A stretch of DNA of 29,524 nucleotides, from positions 1-29,524 of the forward strand of contig CAMCTC010000058.1 in NCBI GenBank assembly GCA_945878355.1, written 5' to 3'. Under the pieces are notes generated by a model. That model worked only from the letters and a program-made list of their open reading frames with translations, did no database searches and was not told the origin of the DNA. This document shows positions 23,660-29,524 of the stretch, one piece after another (within the stretch, counting starts at the first letter, position 1; each line of letters begins with the position of its first letter). This stretch comes from Bordetella parapertussis. GTDB lineage: Bacteria; Pseudomonadota; Gammaproteobacteria; Burkholderiales; Burkholderiaceae_C. The translations under genes were made by a program, and so were the position numbers.

Positions 23660-25690
23660 TTACTTGTAGAGCAACTGAGGCAGCCACAGCCCGATCTGCG
23701 GGAAGGCGTAGAGCAGGAAGATCGCCAACACCTGGATGCCCATGAACGGCATCATGCCGGCGAAGATCTGGTTCAGCGTGACATGCGGCGGCGAGACACC
23801 TTTGAGGTAGAAAGCCGCCATTGCCACCGGTGGACTCAGGAAAGCAGTCTGCAGGTTCAGCGCCACCAGCAGGCCGAAGAACAGCGGGTCGACGCCGAAC
23901 TTGGGCAGCAGCGGGATGAAGATCGGCATGAAGATCACGATGATCTCGGTCCACTCGAGCGGCCAGCCGAGGATGAAGATGATGAACTGGCTCAGCAGCA
24001 TGAACTGCAACGTCGTCAGCCCCAGCGACAGCACCCAGCGCTCGATGATGTCCTGCCCGCCCAGCAACGCGAAAGAGGCCGAGAAAATCGACGAGCCGAC
24101 GAACAGCCAGCACACCATGGCGCTGGTCTTGGCGGTCAGGAAAGACGACTCCTTGATGATGCCGCCAAGGTCCGAGAAAGTTCGAAAGACGGCGTTGCCG
24201 CTCTTGGCCTGCTTGGCTGCGACATAGCGGTAGATGCCCGCCAACAGCACGCCGCCAAATGCCCCTACCGCAGCGGCCTCGGTCGGCGTGGCCAGTCCGA
24301 ACACGATCGACCCGAGCACGGCGATGATCATCACCGCCAGCGGGAAGAACGACGACAGCAGCATCTTGAAGACCTCCAGCCGCTGCCAACTCATCAGCCA
24401 GTTGATCAGCAGCAGCCCGGCCATACCGCCGCCGAAAACGACCCAGTACCAAGTCGGTGCCGGCACCCGTGCCGCTTGGGTCGGCGCAGCGACCGTCGCT
24501 GCGCTGGCAGGCGCTACCGCGACCGCGGCCTGGCTTGCCGCCGCAGCCGGTTCTTTGAGCTCGGCACTGGGCGGCTCTTGCAGGCCTCCCGCCTCCTTCG
24601 GCGGCTCTTGCAGCCCCCCGGCCTCCTTCGGCGGCTCCTGCAAGCCCGACGATTCGGTGGTTTGGGCGTCGCTGCTCAAGGATCCACCCGCCTGGACCAG
24701 ACCGGTGGTGTCCTCGACCGCCACAGGCGCCGTCGTCGAGGCGTACATCAGGGCGAGTATCGCGACGATGGTGATCGCTGGCAGCAAGGAGACGAACAGC
24801 TGGCCAAACACTTGGCGCTTGGGCAGTGACGGATCGCTGAAAGCGCCCAACAAGCCCGTCAGCGCATTGCTGCTGCGCGAACTCAAGGCCTTCGACAGCG
24901 GCGGCAACGGCACCAGTCGATCGCTCTCGGCCAGCGGCGGGGCCAGGTGTGGCTTGAACTTGGCCAGCACGATGACGTAGGCGACGTACAAGCCGGCGAG
25001 CATGATGCCGGGAAAGAAGGCGCCGGCATAGAGCTTGACGACCGACACGCCGGCGGTGGCGCCGTAGACGATCAGCAGCACCGACGGTGGGATCAGGATG
25101 CCCAGGCAGCCGCCCGCGGTGATCGCACCGGCCGCGAGCCGGATGTCATAGCCTGCGCGCAGCATCGCCGGCAGCGCCAGCAACCCCATCAGCGTGACCA
25201 CCGCACCGACGATGCCGGTGGCGGTGGCGAAGATCGCGCAGGTGACGATGGTCGCCACCGCCAGCGCCCCGGGCACGCGCGCCAGCGACAGGTGCAGGCT
25301 CTTGAAGAGCTGCTCGATCAGGTTGGCGCGCTCGACCAGGTAACCCATGAACACGAACAGCGGGATCGCGATCAGCACGTCGTTGGACATCACCGAATAA
25401 GCCCGCTGCACCATCAGGTCGAGAATCTGCTGCGTCGCGAGCGCCGGGTTCACGCTGCGGTAAGCGATCCAGCCGAAGAACATGCCCATGCCCATCAGCG
25501 TGAACGCGGTTGGAAAGCCGAGCATGATCGCCACCACGACCAGTGCCAACATCAGCAGGCCCAGATGCCCGAGGTCTTGATGGCTGAGGTTGCCATCGGC
25601 GAAATTGGCCCAAGGCGTGAAGACCAGCACCGTGGTGACGATCAGCGCCATCAGCGAAAAGCCGAACCAGAGCTCCTTGCGTATCTTCAT
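23660..25690 (-). CDS. dctM: TRAP transporter large permease with long Pro/Ala/Glu-rich insert
   Basis: This is a 676-residue DctM-family membrane protein, the transport channel of a TRAP system. Conserved blocks include IPLFVFMGYLVERANLIEQLF, CAIFATATGIVGAVVTLMG, GAITAGGCLGILIPPSVLLIVYG and FGLATPTEAAAVGA. Most DctM proteins are about 430 residues; the FcbT3-like group is longer. Here residues about 303-435 form an insert: a hydrophobic segment (SLLPAITIVAILALMYAS), a polar linker (about 320-412) with two and a half copies of a ten-residue repeat GLQEPPKEAG, and a second hydrophobic segment (YWVVFGGGMAGLLLINWL). The start ATG overlaps the DctQ stop as ATGA. It co-operates with DctQ and DctP to take up an organic acid by sodium symport. 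Confidence 0.9.
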   Translation of the reverse strand: MKIRKELWFGFSLMALIVTTVLVFTPWANFADGNLSHQDLGHLGLLMLALVVVAIMLGFPTAFTLMGMGMFFGWIAYRSVNPALATQQILDLMVQRAYSVMSNDVLIAIPLFVFMGYLVERANLIEQLFKSLHLSLARVPGALAVATIVTCAIFATATGIVGAVVTLMGLLALPAMLRAGYDIRLAAGAITAGGCLGILIPPSVLLIVYGATAGVSVVKLYAGAFFPGIMLAGLYVAYVIVLAKFKPHLAPPLAESDRLVPLPPLSKALSSRSSNALTGLLGAFSDPSLPKRQVFGQLFVSLLPAITIVAILALMYASTTAPVAVEDTTGLVQAGGSLSSDAQTTESSGLQEPPKEAGGLQEPPKEAGGLQEPPSAELKEPAAAASQAAVAVAPASAATVAAPTQAARVPAPTWYWVVFGGGMAGLLLINWLMSWQRLEVFKMLLSSFFPLAVMIIAVLGSIVFGLATPTEAAAVGAFGGVLLAGIYRYVAAKQAKSGNAVFRTFSDLGGIIKESSFLTAKTSAMVCWLFVGSSIFSASFALLGGQDIIERWVLSLGLTTLQFMLLSQFIIFILGWPLEWTEIIVIFMPIFIPLLPKFGVDPLFFGLLVALNLQTAFLSPPVAMAAFYLKGVSPPHVTLNQIFAGMMPFMGIQVLAIFLLYAFPQIGLWLPQLLYK
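24570..24651. repeat. 30-base tandem repeat inside dctM
   Basis: The unit starting ggcggctcttgcagg occurs at 24570-24599 and 24600-24629, with a partial diverged copy at 24630-24651. On the minus strand it encodes GLQEPPKEAG in tandem. Copies differ at few positions, which indicates recent duplication in frame. Confidence 0.9.
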
Positions 25691-26310
25691 GTCGAGCTCC
25701 GTTGGCGCACGACGAACTGGTCGAGCTTGGCGATGTCCTCGTCCTTCACGTGCACCATTTCCTTGAGTTTGTCGACATCGACTTCCTCGACATCTTCAGC
25801 GCGCGACGGCCAGGCCCCCTGCTGGATGCAGATCACGCAGCGGATGATCTCGACGATGCCCTGCAGCAACAGGAAAGCGCCGGCCAGCGGCAGCATGATC
25901 TTGAAGGGATAGATCGGTGGGCCTTCGGCGGTGATGCTGGAATGCTCGTTCATCGCCCACGACTCGGCAGCGAAGAAGTAACCGGCATAGGTCATTGCGA
26001 ACACGCCGGGGATGAAGAACAAGATGTACAGGATCAGGTCCAGGGTCGCCTGGGTGCGTGGCTCGAAAAAGCCGTAGAGCACGTCGCCGCGCACATGACC
26101 GGCCTTGGCCAGCGTGTAGGCGCCGGCCATCATGAACAGCGTGCCGTACATCATGATCATCACGTCGAAGGCCCAGGAGTGCGGCTTGTCGAGCACGTAG
26201 CGCGAGAACACTTCCCAACTGATCATGAAGGTGAGTGACACGATCAGCCACGAAAACGCCTGGCCAACGAAGGTGCTGATCTTGTCGATCGTGAGGAACA
26301 GTTTTTGCAT
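25687..26310 (-). CDS. dctQ: TRAP transporter small permease
   Basis: This is a 207-residue DctQ-family protein with four hydrophobic segments: FSWLIVSLTFMISWEVFSRYVL, VMIMMYGTLFMMAGAYTLA, LDLILYILFFIPGVFAMTYAGYFF and IMLPLAGAFLLLQGIVEIIRCV. The first contains the family's 'WEVFSRYVLDKPHSWAFD' motif. It is typical of the FcbT2-like class with a long charged C-terminal tail (EEVDVDKLKEMVHVKDEDIAKLDQF) that is probably cytoplasmic. It pairs with the large permease encoded next, sharing a 4-base overlap. It is separated from dctP by an intrinsic terminator, so its expression relies on readthrough or a second promoter. Confidence 0.9.
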   Translation of the reverse strand: MQKLFLTIDKISTFVGQAFSWLIVSLTFMISWEVFSRYVLDKPHSWAFDVMIMMYGTLFMMAGAYTLAKAGHVRGDVLYGFFEPRTQATLDLILYILFFIPGVFAMTYAGYFFAAESWAMNEHSSITAEGPPIYPFKIMLPLAGAFLLLQGIVEIIRCVICIQQGAWPSRAEDVEEVDVDKLKEMVHVKDEDIAKLDQFVVRQRSST

Positions 26311-26324
26311 CGAGTGGTCCGCTC

Positions 26325-26357
26325 AAAAAAAAGCCACCCGGTTGCTGCCGGATGGCT
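26325..26357 (-). terminator. Intrinsic terminator between dctP and dctQ
   Basis: On the minus strand AGCCATCCGG pairs with CCGGGTGGCT (one T-G wobble, otherwise perfect 10-base stem), with a six-base loop, followed at once by eight T residues. It lies 21 bases after the dctP stop codon and 15 bases before the dctQ start. Its position inside the operon would reduce, not abolish, expression of the permease genes relative to the binding protein. Confidence 0.85.
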
Positions 26358-26378
26358 GTGCGAGGTCGGCGGCGGGCT

Positions 26379-27530
26379 TCAGCCCTTCTTGGCCTCGGCA
26401 GGCTTGGCGCCGAAGAAGTGGTTCACCGCCATGCGACGGCTGACGTAAGTGTCCTGGTCCCACTTCACGGTGCGCTCGGCGAAAGCCTTCTGCGACTCGA
26501 CGATTTCCTTGAACAACGGATTCTCGGCCGACTTCTTGGTCAGGATCTCGCTCCACAGCTTGAGCTGCAACTGCAGCACCGAATCGGGCGTCTTGTAGAA
26601 CTTGACCTTGTCCTTGGTCTGCAGTTCGATGTAGTCCTTGGAATAGCGATCGATTGCCTTCCAAGACATGTCGGCCGACGAAGCCTCCACCGCGTTGGCG
26701 ATGATGGCCTTCATCTTCGGCGGCAGCGCCTCGTATTTCGGCTTGTTGAACATGATCTCGAAGGTCTCTGCGCTCTGGTGGTAGCTCTGCAGCATGCACA
26801 CCTTGGAGACGTCGGGGAAGCCAAGGATGCGGTCCGAGGTGGCGTTGTTGAACTCGGCCGCATCGAGCAGGCCGCGGTCCATGGCCGGCACGATCTCGCC
26901 GCCGGGCAGCGCGTTGACCGCAGCCCCCATCGCGGTGAACAGGTCGATCGCCAGACCGTTGGTGCGGAACTTCAGGCCTTTGAAGTCTTCGGCCTTGGTG
27001 ACGGGCTTCTTGAACCAGCCCAGCGGCTGCGTGGCCATCGGGCCGTACAGGAAGGACTGGACCGTCGTGACGCCAATCGATGCATAGAGCTTGGCCAGCA
27101 ACTCAGCGCCGCCGCCGTACTTGTGCCATGACAGCAGCATGTTGGCGTCCATGCCGAAGGCCGGGCCCGAGTTCCACAGCGCCAGCGCGTTTTGCTTGCC
27201 GTAGTGATATCCCAACACACCGTGGCCGCCATCGAGCGTGCCCTTGGACACCGCGTCGAGCAGGCCGAATGCCGGCACGACCGAGCCTGCGGGCAGGACC
27301 TCGATCTTGAGTTCGCCGCCGGTCATGTCGTTGACCTTCTTGGCGAAGTCCTGCGCGTACTCGTGGAAGATGTCCTTTGCCGGCCAGGTGCTCTGGAAGC
27401 GCAGGCTGGTGACGGCTTGCGCTTTGACCAGCATCGGCGCGGCCAGCGCGCCTGCCGCAACACCACCGGTGGCGGCACGCTTGAGGAATCGGCGACGGTT
27501 ATCGATCGATGACTTGTTGGTTTCGGTCAT
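26379..27530 (-). CDS. dctP: TRAP transporter solute-binding protein (FcbT1/TakP-like), Tat-exported
   Basis: This is a 383-residue periplasmic binding protein of the DctP family. A twin-arginine signal is visible (NRRRFLKRAATGGVAAGALAAPMLVKAQA, cleavage near residue 38). The mature part has FQSTWPAKDIFHEYAQDFAKKVNDMTGGELKIEVLPAGSVV, FKGLKFRTNGLAIDLFTAMGAAVNALPGGEIVPAMDRGLLDAAEFNNATSDRILGFPDVSKV and SYHQSAETFEIMFNK. The Arg of KFR that contacts the carboxylate of ligands is present. These blocks resemble FcbT1/TakP-type proteins, which bind alpha-keto acids, mannitol or chloroaromatic acids; the ligand here is unknown. AGGAGG lies eight bases before the ATG, stronger than other sites in the window, in line with high expression. 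It is the first gene of the operon. Confidence 0.92.
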   Translation of the reverse strand: MTETNKSSIDNRRRFLKRAATGGVAAGALAAPMLVKAQAVTSLRFQSTWPAKDIFHEYAQDFAKKVNDMTGGELKIEVLPAGSVVPAFGLLDAVSKGTLDGGHGVLGYHYGKQNALALWNSGPAFGMDANMLLSWHKYGGGAELLAKLYASIGVTTVQSFLYGPMATQPLGWFKKPVTKAEDFKGLKFRTNGLAIDLFTAMGAAVNALPGGEIVPAMDRGLLDAAEFNNATSDRILGFPDVSKVCMLQSYHQSAETFEIMFNKPKYEALPPKMKAIIANAVEASSADMSWKAIDRYSKDYIELQTKDKVKFYKTPDSVLQLQLKLWSEILTKKSAENPLFKEIVESQKAFAERTVKWDQDTYVSRRMAVNHFFGAKPAEAKKG

Positions 27531-27799
27531 GGCGGTTTCCTCCTGCGGGGTGAAATTTGAACAGTTTGCCAGCGACGATCTGGTGCGCGGACCGACGGCT
27601 CTCGGCCGCGAATGATAATGGCAAGATACTCAGCAAGTTGGGAAATCCTTGATGTAAGTCCCCAAAATCCGAAAAAAAATCGAAGTGAGTAATCTGCCAG
27701 TTCTCTGCGCGCGCGCAGAAGTCGTCGAGAGGGCTCAGCCGCCTAGGGCGGCGCGAACCGTCGCAGGCTGGTCACTGAACTTGCCGCGCGCCGCGTCGG
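27531..27799. promoter_or_regulatory. Interval upstream of the TRAP operon
   Basis: This is a 269-base stretch without a gene. Positions 27600-27700 are markedly AT-richer than the surroundings and contain an A8 run (27673-27680), so they probably hold the dctP promoter, though I cannot fix a -35/-10 pair. Two symmetrical elements lie nearer to metY: a perfect 16-base palindrome TCTGCGCGCGCGCAGA at 27714-27729 and a stem-loop GCCGCC-tag-GGCGGC at 27738-27752. Neither is followed directly by a T-run on the minus strand, so they are not standard terminators of metY, although T8 comes about 35 bases later. Confidence 0.45.
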
Positions 27800-29104
27800 C
27801 TACACCGCTGCCAGCGCCTGGTCCAGGTCGGCCAGGATGTCGGCAATGTGCTCGATGCCCACGCACAACCGCACTGTCTCTTCGGTCACGCCTGTCGCGG
27901 CCAGCTCGGACGGCGACAACTGGCGGTGCGTGGTCGAGGCCGGGTGGGTCGCCAGCGATTTGGCGTCGCCGATGTTGACGAGCCGGGTGAACAGCTGCAG
28001 CGCGTCGAGGAAGCGCGCGCCTGCCTCGCGCCCTGTGCCTGCGGCCGACTTGACGCCAAAGGTCAGCAGGCCCGAGGCCCGGCCGCCCATCATGGATTGC
28101 GCCAGCGCGTGGTCGGGGTGTGAGGGCAGGCCGGCGTAGTTGACCCAGCCGACCTTGGCATGTGATTTCAGGTGTTGGGCCACCGCCAGCGTGTTGTCGC
28201 AGATCCGGTCCATGCGCAGCGCCAGGGTCTCGATACCCTGCAGGATCAAGAAGGCGTTGAACGGCGAGATCGCCGCGCCCATGTTGCGTAGCGGCACGAC
28301 GCGGGCGCGACCGATGTAGGCCGCCGCGCCCAGCGCCTGGGTGTAGACCACGCCGTGGTAGCTGACATCGGGCTCGTTCAGACGATTGAAGCGCTCGGGG
28401 TATTGGGCCCAGGGGAACTTGCCCGAGTCGACGATCGCCCCGCCGATGCTGGTGCCGTGGCCGCCCAGGTACTTGGTCAGCGAGTGCACGACGATGTCGG
28501 CGCCATGCTCGAACGGCCGGCACAGGTAAGGGCTGGGCACGGTGTTGTCGACGATCAGTGGGATGCCGTGGCGGTGCGCGATGTCGGCGATGGCACGGAT
28601 GTCGGTGACGTTGCCCGACGGGTTGCCGAGCGACTCGACGTAGATCGCCTTGGTGTGGGCGTCGATCAGCGGCTCGAAGCTTTCGGGCGAGCGGTAATCG
28701 GCAAAGCGCGTCGTGATGCCGTACTGCGGCAAGGTGTGGGCGAACAGGTTGTAGGTGCCGCCGTACAGCGCGCTGCTCGAGACGATGTTGTCGCCGGCCT
28801 CGGCGATGGTCTGGATCGCATAGGTCACCGCCGCCTGGCCCGAGGCCACCGCGAGTGCCGCGATGCCGCCTTCGAGCGCCGCCACGCGCTCTTCGAGCAC
28901 CGCCTGGGTCGGGTTCATGATCCGGGTGTAGATGTTGCCGGCCACCTTCAGGTCGAACAGGTCGGCGCCATGTTGGGCGCTGTCGAACGAGTACGCGGCG
29001 GTCTGGTAGATCGGCACGGCCACCGCATGCGTGGTGGGCTCGGGCGAGTAACCGGCGTGCACGGACTTGGTTTCGAAGCGCCATTGGCTGGTGTCACGGC
29101 TCAT
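27800..29104 (-). CDS. metY: O-acetylhomoserine sulfhydrylase (PLP enzyme)
   Basis: This is a 434-residue protein of the Cys/Met metabolism PLP family, of the usual length for MetY. It makes homocysteine from O-acetylhomoserine and sulfide in the cytoplasm. Visible signatures are [98 protein letters not shown] with Lys211 as the PLP Schiff-base residue, and the C-terminal [14 protein letters not shown]. The ATG at 29104 has AGGAG eight bases upstream; the frame from 29209 is low-complexity. A structured 5' leader lies just upstream. O-succinylhomoserine or related gamma-synthase activity is an alternative. The sulfide it uses could come from the sulfur released by the sulfatases, but no direct link is visible. 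Confidence 0.9.
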   Translation of the reverse strand: MSRDTSQWRFETKSVHAGYSPEPTTHAVAVPIYQTAAYSFDSAQHGADLFDLKVAGNIYTRIMNPTQAVLEERVAALEGGIAALAVASGQAAVTYAIQTIAEAGDNIVSSSALYGGTYNLFAHTLPQYGITTRFADYRSPESFEPLIDAHTKAIYVESLGNPSGNVTDIRAIADIAHRHGIPLIVDNTVPSPYLCRPFEHGADIVVHSLTKYLGGHGTSIGGAIVDSGKFPWAQYPERFNRLNEPDVSYHGVVYTQALGAAAYIGRARVVPLRNMGAAISPFNAFLILQGIETLALRMDRICDNTLAVAQHLKSHAKVGWVNYAGLPSHPDHALAQSMMGGRASGLLTFGVKSAAGTGREAGARFLDALQLFTRLVNIGDAKSLATHPASTTHRQLSPSELAATGVTEETVRLCVGIEHIADILADLDQALAAV

Positions 29105-29139
29105 GCGGAGGTCTCCTGGACTGAAACGATGGGGGCGCC

Positions 29140-29159
29140 AGTCTAGACGGGTCTGGACT
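29140..29159 (-). promoter_or_regulatory. Inverted repeat in the metY leader
   Basis: On the metY strand the arms AGTCCAGAC and GTCTAGACT flank CC, with one mismatched pair. The RNA stem would lie about 36-55 bases before the start codon. It may be an operator at DNA level or a leader hairpin at RNA level; its 3' arm can alternatively pair with the ribosome-site region. Confidence 0.5.
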
Positions 29160-29293
29160 AGGCTGCTGATCGCACGCCAATGCGTCGCTGCGCAGCGCTG
29201 GATGGCCACGCAGTTGCAGAGTCTGGCGCCGGATCAGCCCCTGGCCCTCCGGCTGGCCGGAGTGATCGAGCCGCCGGTCGCGCCACGGGGGTT

Positions 29294-29309
29294 GCGCTGA
29301 ATTCAGCGC
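29294..29309. repeat. Perfect 16-base palindrome
   Basis: GCGCTGAATTCAGCGC equals its own reverse complement. It lies between the unidentified minus-strand gene and metY. It could be a 6-base stem with an AATT loop at the RNA 3' end or a protein-binding site; no T-run follows. Confidence 0.6.
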
Positions 29310-29354
29310 CTTGGCCTGACGGCCGGCTCAATGGCCTGCGGATGCCGCGTGGCT

Positions 29355-29393
29355 TCAGCCCGGCACGTCAGCCCGGCACGTCAGCCCGGCACG
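29355..29393. repeat. 13-base triplet repeat across a stop codon
   Basis: The unit tcagcccggcacg occurs three times without change (29355, 29368, 29381). Each copy begins with TCA, a TGA stop on the minus strand. Because 13 is not a multiple of three, the three stops fall in three different minus-strand frames. The copy at 29381 ends the partial gene. Confidence 0.95.
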
Positions 29394-29524
29394 ATCTCGA
29401 ACGCCGCACCATGGGTCTTGTCCAGCGCCAGCGCATGCGCGGCGGCAGTTCGCGGACCGCGCAGCGCCAGTCCGATCACCCCGGGCCCGCGCTCGTCGAG
29501 CCGGGCGCGCAGCGCGCTGCCGGC
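29381..29524 (-). CDS. C-terminal end of an unidentified protein
   Basis: The last 47 residues of a gene that runs off the right edge are visible, ending in the order ...RLDERGPGVIGLALRGPRTAAAHALALDKTHGAAFEIVPG and a TGA in the first copy of a 13-base repeat. Codon use (G/C at third positions) is like the neighbours. The composition and the 'GPGVIGLALRG' strand are vaguely like a VOC/glyoxalase-like domain, but the piece is too short for a family call. The neighbouring gene on the same strand is metY, more than 270 bases downstream. Confidence 0.6.
   Translation of the reverse strand, partial: AGSALRARLDERGPGVIGLALRGPRTAAAHALALDKTHGAAFEIVPG

Larger units (their letters stand above)
29105..29380. 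promoter_or_regulatory. Leader and intergenic interval upstream of metY
   Basis: This is a 276-base non-coding stretch between metY and the end of the next gene. Near metY, AGTCcAGAC and GTCTaGACT (29140-29159 on both strands) form an inverted repeat around CC, and CAGTCCAGGAGAC lies across the ribosome site. A perfect 16-base palindrome GCGCTGAATTCAGCGC is at 29294-29309. I do not recognise a known SAM or SAH riboswitch in it. Confidence 0.5.

Noticed and set aside
29067..29300. 77-codon plus-strand frame upstream of metY
   Set aside because: It overlaps the metY start antisense and the leader; no motif and no ribosome site.
29105..29380. Known SAM or SAH riboswitch upstream of metY
   Set aside because: The leader has local inverted repeats, but I could not fit the conserved cores of these riboswitches.
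1..29524. tRNA, rRNA, CRISPR, transposase or integrase genes
   Set aside because: No cloverleaf with a CCA-end, no rRNA-like stretch, no regularly spaced repeat array and no transposase or integrase motif were seen on either strand.

Overview
The window is high-GC DNA, densely packed with genes. The style suggests a beta-proteobacterium of the Burkholderiales type: a TRAP transporter of the mannitol/chloroaromatic (FcbT-like) class, a Tat-exported DctP, a YihG-like acyltransferase, an AmpG-like permease and a BepA-like M48 protease. This assignment rests on family recognition only. No rRNA, tRNA, CRISPR array, insertion sequence or phage gene was seen. Long antisense open frames are common because of the base composition, and I treat them as shadows.

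Region 1 (1-8275) looks catabolic. On the minus strand, a tightly coupled run is read from 5436 down to 1: a small membrane protein, a periplasmic sulfatase, an uncharacterised propeller-like protein, a short-chain dehydrogenase (SDR), a membrane-anchored metallo-beta-lactamase-fold hydrolase, and the start of a haloalkane-dehalogenase-like alpha/beta hydrolase. Several junctions are 4-8 base overlaps. A TetR regulator and a second SDR diverge from it on the plus strand, followed by a convergent GST-like gene.

Region 2 (8319-18698) continues the theme. A VOC protein is divergent from the GST. On the minus strand lie a nitronate monooxygenase-like flavoprotein, a quinone oxidoreductase-like MDR enzyme, a class II aldolase family protein, an enoyl-CoA hydratase/isomerase and an SDR without the usual catalytic Tyr and Lys. 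Upstream of these, a second sulfatase operon encodes a PF10118 metal-dependent hydrolase, an N-terminally anchored sulfatase, a formylglycine-generating enzyme (FGE) and a DUF1254/DUF1214 protein. Two sulfatases, their maturase, SDRs and CoA-type enzymes suggest breakdown of a sulfated, probably hydrophobic, organic compound. The substrate is not shown by the sequence.

Region 3 (18966-23556) holds more general functions: a small exported protein, an acyltransferase, an AmpG-like permease, an M48 metalloprotease and a glyoxalase II-like hydrolase.

Region 4 (23660-29524) holds a TRAP operon (dctP, intrinsic terminator, dctQ, dctM). Its large permease carries an unusual insert with tandem repeats. 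It is followed by an O-acetylhomoserine sulfhydrylase gene with a structured leader, and by the end of an unidentified gene with a 13-base triplet repeat over its stop codon.

The points most worth a second look are the exported FGE beside a sulfatase with a CTVSR instead of a CxPxR/CxAxR signature, the SDR with a replaced active site, the TRAP permease insert, and the leader of metY, where two mutually exclusive pairings are possible.
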